From: Planomicrobium sp. CPCC 101079
GTDB lineage: Bacteria; Bacillota; Bacilli; Bacillales_A; Planococcaceae
Direction: 5' to 3'
Length of the DNA stretch: 64,000 nt
Assembly (NCBI RefSeq): GCF_007859275.1
Contig: NZ_VOHC01000030.1
Coordinates: 180,364 to 244,363, forward strand
The notes below the pieces were generated by a model that was given only the letters and a program-made list of their open reading frames with translations, searched no databases and was not told where the DNA came from. Numbering within the stretch: the stretch's first letter is position 1; each line of letters starts with the position of its first letter. A program made the position numbers and the translations under genes. Of the stretch, positions 42,661 through 50,639 are shown piece after piece.

Positions 42661-44280
42661 TTACAAAGCCAATTTATAAACGCGTGCCTCGTATGGCAAT
42701 AATTGATTCGGGTCAATAGACTGATAGTTGGCAAGCAACAGTTCCCCGTCTTCCGGCGCATCCCAGAGGCAGGCATGCTGTCCAAGATTGGCGATGACTA
42801 AAATCTTATCGTTTTCATCTTGCCGCGTATAAGCGTAGACCGATTCATGGCCAACCTCCTGCAGCTCATATGTGCCGTAGACGAGCACGTCCAGTTGCTT
42901 GCGGAGCCAAATCATCTGTTTGTAGAACGACAAGATCGAATGCGGATCCCTTTGCTGGGCTTCGACATTGATCGTTTCATAGTTCGGGTTGACTCTTAGC
43001 CATGGCTCACCGGTTGAAAAGCCGGCGCGCGCGGAAGCGTCCCATTGCATCGGCGTCCGCGAATGGTCGCGGCTCGTCGCGCGGAGCATCGTCATGATGG
43101 CGTCATGCTCCATGCCTTCCGACAGATTGTAATAATACAGGTTGTGTGCGTGGACATCGTTGTAATGGTCCAGTTCTTCAAATGGCGCATTCGTCATGCC
43201 GATTTCCTGGCCTTGGTAGATGAACGGTGTCCCTTGCATGAAAAAGTACATGCAAGCAAGCGCGGTCGCGCTCTCGCGCCAGTATGCCTTGTCGTTCCCC
43301 CATGTCGAGACAACGCGCGGCTTGTCGTGATTCTCAATGAAGAGCGCGTTCCACCCAAGGCCATCCACGCCTTTTTGCCAGCGCGACAAAACGTCTTTCA
43401 GCTCAGGCACATTGACGCCTGTTGTTGCGTCGAGGTCCCATAAGCCCAAATCTTCGAACTGGAAGACCATATTGAATTTGCCGGTTTCCTCGCTGACCCA
43501 GTCTTCGATGTGTTCGACAAATACACCATTCGCTTCCCCCACCGTCATGACGTCGCGTTTTCCATATGTCGCATCGCGCAGTTCCGCGAGCAGCGGCTGG
43601 ATGCCGTCGACGTTCATCATTTTGTCCCATGCTTCCACGTAAGGTTTGCCTTCCGGATTTTCCATATCGGTCAAGTCTTTCTTGATGTGGCTGATGGCAT
43701 CGACGCGGAACCCGTCGATGCCCTTATCGAGCCACCAATTGACCATATCGTAAAGTGCGGCGCGGACTTCGGGATTCTCCCAGTTCAAATCCGGCTGCTT
43801 TTTCGAAAACAAGTGCAAGTAGTATTGCTCCGTTTTTTCGTCCCACTCCCATGCCGGCCCGCCGAAAATGCTTTCCCAGTTTGTCGGCTCATCGCACCAA
43901 ATGTACCAGTCCCGTTTCGGATTGTCGCGTGAGGAGCGTGATTCGATGAACCATGGGTGCTCGTCGCTCGTGTGGTTGATGACCAGATCGATGATGAGCT
44001 TCATCCCGCGTGCATGCACTTCCGAAAGCAGCCGGTCGAAATCTTCCATCGTTCCAAACTCCGCCAGAATTCCTTGGTAATCGCTGATATCGTAGCCGTT
44101 GTCATCATTTGGCGACTCGTACACCGGGCTCAGCCAAATAACGTCGATGCCAAGATCTTTTAAATAGTCCAGTTTGCTGGTAACACCGTTGATGTCGCCG
44201 ATGCCGTCCCCGTTCGAATCTTTGAAACTTCTCGGGTAGACTTGGTAGGCGACTGCTTCTTTCCACCATAATTTCTTCAT
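42661..44280 (-). CDS. GH13_31 alpha-glucosidase, tandem copy 2
   Basis: A 539-residue enzyme collinear with copy 1 and mostly identical. Asp194 (GFRVDAISH), Glu249 (TVGEANGV) and Asp319 (IENHDKPR) are intact, and Ala follows the nucleophile, again the alpha-1,4 type. It is last in the malEFG-lacI-glucosidase operon (13 bases after lacI), so this is probably the parental copy. Start ATG 44280 has GAGGGGAATC upstream. It would hydrolyse the maltodextrins brought in by the adjacent ABC importer. Confidence 0.92.
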   Translation of the reverse strand: MKKLWWKEAVAYQVYPRSFKDSNGDGIGDINGVTSKLDYLKDLGIDVIWLSPVYESPNDDNGYDISDYQGILAEFGTMEDFDRLLSEVHARGMKLIIDLVINHTSDEHPWFIESRSSRDNPKRDWYIWCDEPTNWESIFGGPAWEWDEKTEQYYLHLFSKKQPDLNWENPEVRAALYDMVNWWLDKGIDGFRVDAISHIKKDLTDMENPEGKPYVEAWDKMMNVDGIQPLLAELRDATYGKRDVMTVGEANGVFVEHIEDWVSEETGKFNMVFQFEDLGLWDLDATTGVNVPELKDVLSRWQKGVDGLGWNALFIENHDKPRVVSTWGNDKAYWRESATALACMYFFMQGTPFIYQGQEIGMTNAPFEELDHYNDVHAHNLYYYNLSEGMEHDAIMTMLRATSRDHSRTPMQWDASARAGFSTGEPWLRVNPNYETINVEAQQRDPHSILSFYKQMIWLRKQLDVLVYGTYELQEVGHESVYAYTRQDENDKILVIANLGQHACLWDAPEDGELLLANYQSIDPNQLLPYEARVYKLAL

Positions 44281-44293
44281 AGCCAGATTCCCC

Positions 44294-45313
44294 TCAACGA
44301 CCTTGGCAAGAACCCCGTTCAATCAAGCGGGAAGAAACCGTGATTTGCCTTGGAGCTGCCTTTTCGTCTGTTATTTTTTCCAGTAATAAGTTTGCCGCTT
44401 CGAAACCCAGTTCGTAGATGCAGATGTCCACCGAACAAAGCGGCGGTTTCAAGTGTTTCGATAAAGCGTGGTTGTTGAAGCCGATGATCGAGACATCTTC
44501 CGGCACGCGGATCTGCAGGTCCTCCAAATAGCCGATCACTTCATAGGCCACCAAATCGTCATGTGTGACGATGGCGGTCGGCGGCTCTGCAAGTTCGAAC
44601 AAGCGGCCGATTGCCTGTTTTCCGTCTTTTTGCATATCGTCCTGATTGACAATGTATTGCGCATCGAATGTAATCCCGCTTTCGTCGAGCGATTCCTCAT
44701 AGCCTTTCAAACGGTCCAGTGATACCACAAAGTCCATGCCCCCGGCGATGAACGCAATGCGCTTATGGCCCAGGCCAACCAAATACGACATGACGTGCTT
44801 CGTAATGCCGACATTGTCGTTATCGACATAAGATACAGCATCCGCGTTCGTATGCGGACGGCCGACAACCGAGAACGGCAAGCCGCTTTCCATCAAGTAA
44901 TCCATAATCCGGTCGCCTACCCGCGAGTACAAGAGGATAATGCCGTCGACTTGTTTTCCCTGATGCATTGCCACCACTTCGTCGTAGATTTCTTCTTCTG
45001 TAGCCCCAGTCGACAAGTAAAGGCCATACTGGCTGTGATGGGCGCTGACGGAAATGCCGCGCAGCACTTCCGGGAAAAAGGGATTCTGGAACGCCAAGGT
45101 CGTGGAGTTCGCCATGATGATGCCGATTGTCCGCGTTTTCTGTGCCACTAAGTTGCGCGCCTGGAAGTTCGGGTAATAACCTAACCTTTCCATCGTCTCC
45201 CGGACTTTTTGTTTTGTTTTCTCGCTGATCCGTGGATTGTCGGCAATCACCCTCGATACAGTTGCAGGCGAAACTTCCGCCTGTTTTGCAACATCTTTAA
45301 TCGTAATTGCCAT
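44294..45313 (-). CDS. LacI-family regulator (MalR-like)
   Basis: A 339-residue repressor. The N-terminal HTH (TIKDVAKQAEVSPATVSRVI) and hinge helix (QARNLVAQKTRTIGII) precede a periplasmic-binding-protein-like effector domain (about 62-335). Its place between the maltodextrin importer and glucosidase suggests that it senses maltose or a maltodextrin and represses this operon; palindromes of LacI type are present at the malE promoter. GGGAGGAGAAAAT precedes ATG 45313. The same region of lacI is repeated as a remnant at 42.1 kb. Confidence 0.9.
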   Translation of the reverse strand: MAITIKDVAKQAEVSPATVSRVIADNPRISEKTKQKVRETMERLGYYPNFQARNLVAQKTRTIGIIMANSTTLAFQNPFFPEVLRGISVSAHHSQYGLYLSTGATEEEIYDEVVAMHQGKQVDGIILLYSRVGDRIMDYLMESGLPFSVVGRPHTNADAVSYVDNDNVGITKHVMSYLVGLGHKRIAFIAGGMDFVVSLDRLKGYEESLDESGITFDAQYIVNQDDMQKDGKQAIGRLFELAEPPTAIVTHDDLVAYEVIGYLEDLQIRVPEDVSIIGFNNHALSKHLKPPLCSVDICIYELGFEAANLLLEKITDEKAAPRQITVSSRLIERGSCQGR

Positions 45314-45328
45314 ATTTTCTCCTCCCAG

Positions 45329-46144
45329 TTATTTAATCGCCCCGTCTGATACTCCTTTAATAATGGCACGTTGCGCGAAAAAGTAAAAGATGATGACCGG
45401 CACGATCGCCAAAGTCAAACCTGCCATCGCCAAATGCCATTGCTTCGTGTATTCCCCGAAGAAAAAGAACATTTTCAGCGGAATCGTTTCCTTGCCCGGC
45501 TGGTTGATGACGAGCGATGGCAACAGGTAATCATTCCAAATCCAGATGATATTCAAGATCGCCACCGTGACGGTGATCGGCTTCAGCATCGGGAAAATGA
45601 TATGCCAGAACACTTGCCAGCGGTTGGCGCCGTCGATGGTCGCCGCTTCATCGAGCGACCGCGAAATATTGTTCAAGGCGCCGTGGTATAAAAAGATCGA
45701 TAGGCTTGCTCCAAAGCCGATGTACATGAAAATCAGCCCGGCTTGGTTAAGCATTTCAAAGCGGCCGAATACCGTAACGAGCGGAATCATCACCGATTGG
45801 AACGGAATCAGCATTGCCGCTACAAACAAGTAGAAAAACACGGAACTGAACTTGCTTTTCGCGCGGGACAGCGCGTACGCGCCCATTGCCGAGAACAAGA
45901 CAATCAAGAGGACGCTTGTAATTGTGATAAACAGCGAGTTGAACAACGTCCGCAAAAAGTCCAATTCTTCATATGCTTCGATGTAATTCTCCAAATTCCA
46001 TAAACCGGGCAAAGCGATGGTGCTGGTGAAAATTTCACGTTTTGTCTTGAATGAGTTGACGAACATGAGATAAAAAGGGACAAGCCAGAGAACCGCTAAA
46101 ACCAGGCCGATAATCTCCATTTTAACATTCCATTTTCTCTTCAT
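45329..46144 (-). CDS. Sugar ABC transporter permease (MalG-like)
   Basis: A 271-residue permease with six membrane helices. The EAA loop is EAATIDGANRWQVFWHIIFPMLKP, and the N-terminal VPFYLMFVNSFKTKREIF is typical of MalG. It shares a start/stop overlap with the preceding malF-like gene (46144). With MalF it forms the channel of a CUT1 oligosaccharide importer; no ATPase gene is present here, so a shared MsmK/MsmX-type ATPase encoded elsewhere is likely. Confidence 0.92.
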   Translation of the reverse strand: MKRKWNVKMEIIGLVLAVLWLVPFYLMFVNSFKTKREIFTSTIALPGLWNLENYIEAYEELDFLRTLFNSLFITITSVLLIVLFSAMGAYALSRAKSKFSSVFFYLFVAAMLIPFQSVMIPLVTVFGRFEMLNQAGLIFMYIGFGASLSIFLYHGALNNISRSLDEAATIDGANRWQVFWHIIFPMLKPITVTVAILNIIWIWNDYLLPSLVINQPGKETIPLKMFFFFGEYTKQWHLAMAGLTLAIVPVIIFYFFAQRAIIKGVSDGAIK

Positions 46145-47004
46145 TACATCTCAACCTCCCGGCGTTTGTTGATATACACTTGGATGAGAGCCACGAGCGC
46201 AACAATGACAAAGAAAATGACCGCTTTTGCCTGTGCGTAGGCAAAGACGTTCTGGGTGAACGCCGTCTGGAAAATTTCCATCGCCACCATTTCGGTCGAA
46301 TTGTACGGACCGCCGCCTGTCAGCGACAAGTTCTGGTCGTACAGTTTGAAGGTGTTCGACAATGTCAGGAACATACTGACAGTGAATGCTGGCGCCACCA
46401 GCGGGAACACGACAAAGCGGAAGCGCTGGACGGAAGTCGCGCCGTCAATCGCCGATGCTTCCAGCAATTCTTTCGGCATGCCTTCCAAATAAGCAATGTA
46501 GATGACCATGATATAGCCCGCCATCTGCCAGCTCATCAAAATCGTCAAGCCCCAGAAACCCGTGTTTGTCGTCGACAGCCAGCCTTGCAGGCTTTCCATG
46601 CCGATGATTTCACCAATCGCCGCAAACACTTTGATGAAGATGAACTGCCAGATAAAGCCGAGTATCAAACCGCCGATCAAGTTCGGCATGAAAAAGACTG
46701 TGCGCAGCAATTTGCTGGATTTCACGTGAGAGGTGACGAGCAGCGCTAAAGACAAGCCGATCACATTGATCATTATGACCGAGACAACTGAGAACTTGAC
46801 GGTGAACCATAATGCATCCATGAAGCGTTCGTCTTTGAAGACGTTTATGTAATTTTCAAACCCGACAAAGTCACCCGTGACAATGCCGTTCCATGAGGTG
46901 AATGAATAATAGACGCCTAGCAGCATCGGGACGACAACCACTAAGGCTAACGCGATTAAGACCGGGGCCAGAAACAACCAGTAAGAATAACTTTTTGTAC
47001 GCAT
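46144..47004 (-). CDS. Sugar ABC transporter permease (MalF-like)
   Basis: A 286-residue permease with six membrane helices. The EAA loop is EASAIDGATSVQRFRFVVFPLVAP. WLFLAPVLIALALVVVVPMLLGVYYSFTSWNG at the start is the CUT1 signature. ATG 47004 is chosen from AAAGGAAGGG upstream. It is separated from malE by 93 bases including a hairpin, and joined to malG by a one-base overlap. Confidence 0.92.
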   Translation of the reverse strand: MRTKSYSYWLFLAPVLIALALVVVVPMLLGVYYSFTSWNGIVTGDFVGFENYINVFKDERFMDALWFTVKFSVVSVIMINVIGLSLALLVTSHVKSSKLLRTVFFMPNLIGGLILGFIWQFIFIKVFAAIGEIIGMESLQGWLSTTNTGFWGLTILMSWQMAGYIMVIYIAYLEGMPKELLEASAIDGATSVQRFRFVVFPLVAPAFTVSMFLTLSNTFKLYDQNLSLTGGGPYNSTEMVAMEIFQTAFTQNVFAYAQAKAVIFFVIVALVALIQVYINKRREVEM

Positions 47005-47059
47005 GTGCAGCCCTTCCTTTCTAATAGAAGACAACCGGTAAAGCGGGATAAATTTAAAA

Positions 47060-47083
47060 CAAAGCAGCCCGCAGGCTGCTTTG
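47060..47083 (-). terminator. Intercistronic terminator/attenuator between malE and malF
   Basis: CAAAGCAGCC pairs with GGCTGCTTTG around four bases, followed on the minus strand by TTTTAAATTT. Partial termination here would yield more binding protein than permeases. Confidence 0.7.
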
Positions 47084-47097
47084 TCGAGTGGCCCGGT

Positions 47098-48399
47098 TTA
47101 TTTACTCCGGTTCGTTTCCCAAGCTTTTTTAGCCGAGTCGATGACTTCTTCCCAGCTCGCTTCATCGCTCAAGTATTTTTGGATTGAAGCGCCGACTTCG
47201 CTTTCGCCCCAGCCAGTCGGATAGCCCATGAAGACCCAGCCGATTGTATTGCCGGCTTCAGATGCATCATAGATCGCTTTCGACATTGGATCTGTGATTT
47301 TCGATGTGTCATACCCTTCGTATGCAGGGATGAATTTAAAGTCTTCGACAACCGCTTTTTTCCCGGCATCAGAAGTGTACAGCCAGTCCAAGAATTCTTT
47401 AGAAGCTTGAACCACTGCTTCGTCTTTTGTCGAGTTCACACCCCAGTACATTGGGACGCCGACTGGCAGGCCGCCTTCTTCATAGCCTTCAACCGGAATC
47501 GGCATCATGCCCACGCCGTTGTCCGCAAGTTCAGGATCGATTCCTGCGATTGAACCGTACACCCAGTTCCCTTGCTGGATAATTGCCACGCGCTCAAGCG
47601 AGAACAATTCTTCCACTTGCTGCGAGTAGTCCAATGAAACTGTCGGCTGGACGGAATAGTCGTTTTGAAGATCAAGGATTTTCTTGAATGCGTCGCCGTA
47701 TTTGAATTCCACTTTATCAGCCGCGAATGCGTCCAAGACATTGTGGTTGAATTCAGGCGCTAAAAACGTGTTTGACAAGTGAAGCCCCGTTACCCAAGCT
47801 TCTTTCCCTGGAAGCGCGAAGACCGCATCCAAGCCAAGTTCGTCTTTTTTCGAATCCAGGGTTTTTACAGCTTGTTCCAAGCTGGCAAAATCGGTGATGG
47901 ACGCTGGATCGATTCCAGCTTCTTCAAACAAGCGTGTGTTATAGACAAAGCCATAGCCTTCTTGGTTGTACGGCAATCCAAGCACCTGTTCTTCCACCGT
48001 TACGCCTTCAAGCGTGCCGTCTAATGCCGCGCCTGCAGCTGTCGTATCGCTCAAGTCCGCCAATTTGTCTTTCCAGTCTTCCACGTCCTGCGGTCCGCCG
48101 ATATTGAAGATTGCCGGTTCGTTGCCGGATGCAAAGCGTGAACGGAGCGCTGCGCCGTAATCTTCGCCGCCGCCGACAGTCGTTATGTCGATGTTGACAT
48201 CCGGATTCTCTTTTTCGTATAGCTCGACCACATCTTCAAACTGGTCTTTGAACTCCACTTTAAATTGGAAAATGTCGACGGTAACTTTATCGCCTTCTGC
48301 CTGTGAAGCTTCTTCTCCCCCGCCGCCGCAGCCGGCTAATATCCCCGCCGTTACAAACAATGACGCCAAAAGACCTTTGCGAACCTTGAACTCTTTCAT
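47098..48399 (-). CDS. Maltodextrin-binding lipoprotein (MalE-like, SBP_bac_1)
   Basis: A 433-residue solute-binding protein. A signal peptide with lipobox ILAGCGG (Cys at about 21) precedes an acidic linker and the two-lobed SBP_bac_1 body. VDIFQFKVEFKDQFEDVVELYEKENPDVNI is the usual first strand-helix. Aromatic residues (WVYGS, YPTGWGE) would stack on sugar rings. Substrate is inferred from the neighbouring glucosidase and LacI genes. ATG 48399 has AAAGGGGGA upstream. Confidence 0.9.
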   Translation of the reverse strand: MKEFKVRKGLLASLFVTAGILAGCGGGGEEASQAEGDKVTVDIFQFKVEFKDQFEDVVELYEKENPDVNIDITTVGGGEDYGAALRSRFASGNEPAIFNIGGPQDVEDWKDKLADLSDTTAAGAALDGTLEGVTVEEQVLGLPYNQEGYGFVYNTRLFEEAGIDPASITDFASLEQAVKTLDSKKDELGLDAVFALPGKEAWVTGLHLSNTFLAPEFNHNVLDAFAADKVEFKYGDAFKKILDLQNDYSVQPTVSLDYSQQVEELFSLERVAIIQQGNWVYGSIAGIDPELADNGVGMMPIPVEGYEEGGLPVGVPMYWGVNSTKDEAVVQASKEFLDWLYTSDAGKKAVVEDFKFIPAYEGYDTSKITDPMSKAIYDASEAGNTIGWVFMGYPTGWGESEVGASIQKYLSDEASWEEVIDSAKKAWETNRSK

Positions 48400-48422
48400 C
48401 TCGAAATCCCCCTTTGAGTGTT

Positions 48423-48440
48423 TGTGCAAACGATTGCACA
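48423..48440 (-). promoter_or_regulatory. LacI-type operator in the malE leader
   Basis: TGTGCAAACGATTGCACA, a near-perfect 18-bp palindrome with the CG centre of LacI-family operators, about 45 bases after the predicted transcript start. Confidence 0.7.
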
Positions 48441-48472
48441 ATGTGGCAAATAAAAAATCGGAAACTATAAAA

Positions 48473-48529
48473 GAAAACGTTTCCAACTTAAGATTAGATA
48501 AATCGTATCACAGTGTAAACGTTTGCACA
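48473..48529 (-). promoter_or_regulatory. malE promoter with two more LacI/cre-type sites
   Basis: Minus-strand promoter TTTACA (48514-48519), a 17-base spacer, TAATCT (48491-48496). A palindrome TGTAAACGTTTGCA at 48514-48527 covers the -35. A second, GAAAACGTTTCC at 48473-48484, sits at the transcript start and resembles a CcpA cre site. Their centres are 42 bases apart, four helical turns, allowing cooperative binding on one face. Confidence 0.6.
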
Positions 48530-48582
48530 ATATGTAATTTTTATTTCTTTTACGGAATTCACTGCTATTGCGCAAAACAGCT

Positions 48583-48622
48583 GCAAAGATATGGACCAAA
48601 GGATATTGGGCCATATCTTTGC
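48583..48622. repeat. Inverted repeat of unknown role
   Basis: GCAAAGATATGG and CCATATCTTTGC form a 12-bp perfect stem around a 16-base loop, with no T-run. It lies in the non-coding stretch 48530-48896. Confidence 0.6.
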
Positions 48623-48787
48623 GACGAAGTGCGCAGCACTGCAACGGTTTTTCATATTTCAAAGCTAGCCAAGTGATGCAGAGACAGGAGCACTTTGTTT
48701 TCTCCGCTGTTTTACTCTATAACTTCTAGTGAATTTGCAATAAAAAATTCAAAACAAAATAGATTACTGTGAAATTAAGATATTCCT

Positions 48788-48867
48788 CAGCTTCGGCGCG
48801 TCCAAGGGCTAGGCGCAGCAAGAAGACAGGCGGTCTTGCGAAAGCCAGGACCAAAGCGCCGAAGCTG
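48788..48867. repeat. Palindromic mobile-like element (about 80 bp)
   Basis: CAGCTTCGGCGC at the left and GCGCCGAAGCTG at the right are perfect complements. Inside, GTCC pairs with GGAC and CGCAAGACC pairs with a partly matching inner arm. The GCGCCTAGCCC segment on the minus strand recalls palindromic elements scattered through Bacillus genomes. The fold may act as an RNA hairpin near the end of the GH13 gene. Confidence 0.55.
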
Positions 48868-48896
48868 TATGCAAAAATCAATTTCATTTTTTCAAA

Positions 48897-50492
48897 TTAT
48901 TTCACTTTATCATAAAAAGCTACTGCTTCATAAGGCCGCAGTTCCAGTTCACCTTCGCCAACTTCCTGTTCGTAATTGCCGATCAAAAGATCACCGGGCG
49001 GCCGCGGCATGGATCTGTAGTTGGTGGAGAAGTTGCAGTAGACGGTCAGCTTGTCATCTCCGCTCTTTCTCTCATAAGCGAAAATCTCCTCATCTTCCCT
49101 GTGCAGGAGTGTAAAGTCGCCAGTCGTCACAATGTCCAAGGTTTTGCGGAACGCAATCAAAGCCCGGTAATACGTGTAAATCGAATTCACGTCATGCCGC
49201 TGCTCCGCGTTGATCTCCGGATAATTCGGATTGACGCCCAGCCACGGTGTGCCTGTCGTAAACCCGCCATTCGGTTCCGCCGACCATTGCATCGGCGTCC
49301 GTGCATTGTCGCGTCCTTTGGCGTAGATCGACTCCATGATATCTTCATGCGAAAAGCCCAGTTCGGTCCGTTCCTTGTACATATTATGCGTTTCAACATC
49401 CTGGTATTCTTCAATCGAATCAAACCGGACATTGGTCATGCCAAGTTCTTCGCCTTGGTAAATGTACGGTGTTCCTTGCATGAAATGCAGGCACGTCGCC
49501 AGCATCTTCGCTGACTCCACGCGGTATTCTTTGTCGTTGCCAAAGCGCGAAACGATGCGCGGCTGATCGTGGTTGTTCCAGTACAAGCTATTCCAGCCCA
49601 CCGTGTGAAGGGCGTGCTGCCATTTTTCCTTGTTCTCTTTCAAATCGATGAGGCGCAGCGGCTTCAAGTCCCATTTTTCGCCTTCCTGGTCCAGCTCCAT
49701 ATGTTCAAACGTGAAAATCATATTGAGCTCTTTGTTTGCCGGGTCCGTATAGATCCTCGCATCTTCCACCGATGCCCCCGGCGTTTCGCCGACCGTGACG
49801 ATGTCATAGTGCGACAGCACCTTTTCGTTCATTTCCTTCAGGTGCTCATGCACTTTCGGGCCGTTCATGTAATGCATGCTGCCGTTGCCTTCATCGGCAT
49901 CCGGGAACAGGGGATCTTTCGATATCAAGTTGATGACGTCCATACGGAAACCATCGATTCCTTTATCGAGCCACCAGCGCATCATGCCATAGACCGCTTC
50001 CCGGACTTCGGGGTTTTCCCAGTTCAAATCAGGCTGCTTTTTAGTGAACAAATGCAGATAGTAACGGGCCCGCTTCTCGTCGTATTGCCAAGCCGAGCCG
50101 CTGAAGATCGACCGCCAATTATTCGGTTCATCCCGCCAAATATAAAAGTCCGGTTTGGTCTGGAACCACTCGTGCTCATCCGATGTATGGTTGACGACGA
50201 GGTCCATCAACAGTTTCATCCCCCGATTATGGATTTCTTCGAGCATCTCGTCAAAATCTTCCATTGTCCCGAATTCAGCCATGATTTCATGGTAATTGCG
50301 GATGTCGTAGCCATTATCGTCATTGGGCGAATCGTAGACTGGCGACAGCCACAAAATGTCAACGCCGAGTTCCTTCAAGTAATCCAGCTTTTGGATAATT
50401 CCTCTCAAATCCCCAATTCCATCGCCATTTGAATCCATGAAACTGCGTGGGTAGATCTGGTACACCGTAGCTTTTTTCCACCATTCTTCCAT
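48897..50492 (-). CDS. GH13_31 oligo-1,6-glucosidase-like enzyme
   Basis: A 531-residue glucosidase. Nucleophile Asp185 (GFRMDVINLI), acid/base Glu236 (TVGETPGA) and Asp309 (WNNHDQPR) are present. Unlike its two neighbours it has Val after the nucleophile, the residue linked to alpha-1,6 activity (oligo-1,6-glucosidase, dextran glucosidase). It therefore probably hydrolyses isomaltose or panose. GAGGGGATGG precedes ATG 50492. It is transcribed alone, upstream of malE on the same strand, with terminator-like structures after it. Confidence 0.9.
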   Translation of the reverse strand: MEEWWKKATVYQIYPRSFMDSNGDGIGDLRGIIQKLDYLKELGVDILWLSPVYDSPNDDNGYDIRNYHEIMAEFGTMEDFDEMLEEIHNRGMKLLMDLVVNHTSDEHEWFQTKPDFYIWRDEPNNWRSIFSGSAWQYDEKRARYYLHLFTKKQPDLNWENPEVREAVYGMMRWWLDKGIDGFRMDVINLISKDPLFPDADEGNGSMHYMNGPKVHEHLKEMNEKVLSHYDIVTVGETPGASVEDARIYTDPANKELNMIFTFEHMELDQEGEKWDLKPLRLIDLKENKEKWQHALHTVGWNSLYWNNHDQPRIVSRFGNDKEYRVESAKMLATCLHFMQGTPYIYQGEELGMTNVRFDSIEEYQDVETHNMYKERTELGFSHEDIMESIYAKGRDNARTPMQWSAEPNGGFTTGTPWLGVNPNYPEINAEQRHDVNSIYTYYRALIAFRKTLDIVTTGDFTLLHREDEEIFAYERKSGDDKLTVYCNFSTNYRSMPRPPGDLLIGNYEQEVGEGELELRPYEAVAFYDKVK

Positions 50493-50585
50493 GCCATCCC
50501 CTCTTTTCCTCGAACTTTCGCCATTCTATCATATGACTGAACATTTTAGGAATTGAAAATATTAAAGATTTTTATTCTTCCCCAT

Positions 50586-50634
50586 TAAAAACCCCTGGCC
50601 TGCTCCAAGTTTTCGGGGCAGCTCAGAGGTTTTG
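50586..50634 (-). terminator. Intrinsic terminator of the PBP gene
   Basis: On the minus strand AAAACCtCTGAGCTGCCCCG pairs in two blocks with its complement (CTGCTCC...CAGGGGTTTT), followed by T residues. Confidence 0.75.
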
Positions 50635-50639
50635 CCTTT

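Noticed and set aside
42540..42785. Minus-strand 81-codon frame running into the glucosidase end
   Set aside because: Out-of-frame shadow of the enzyme gene extended into non-coding DNA.
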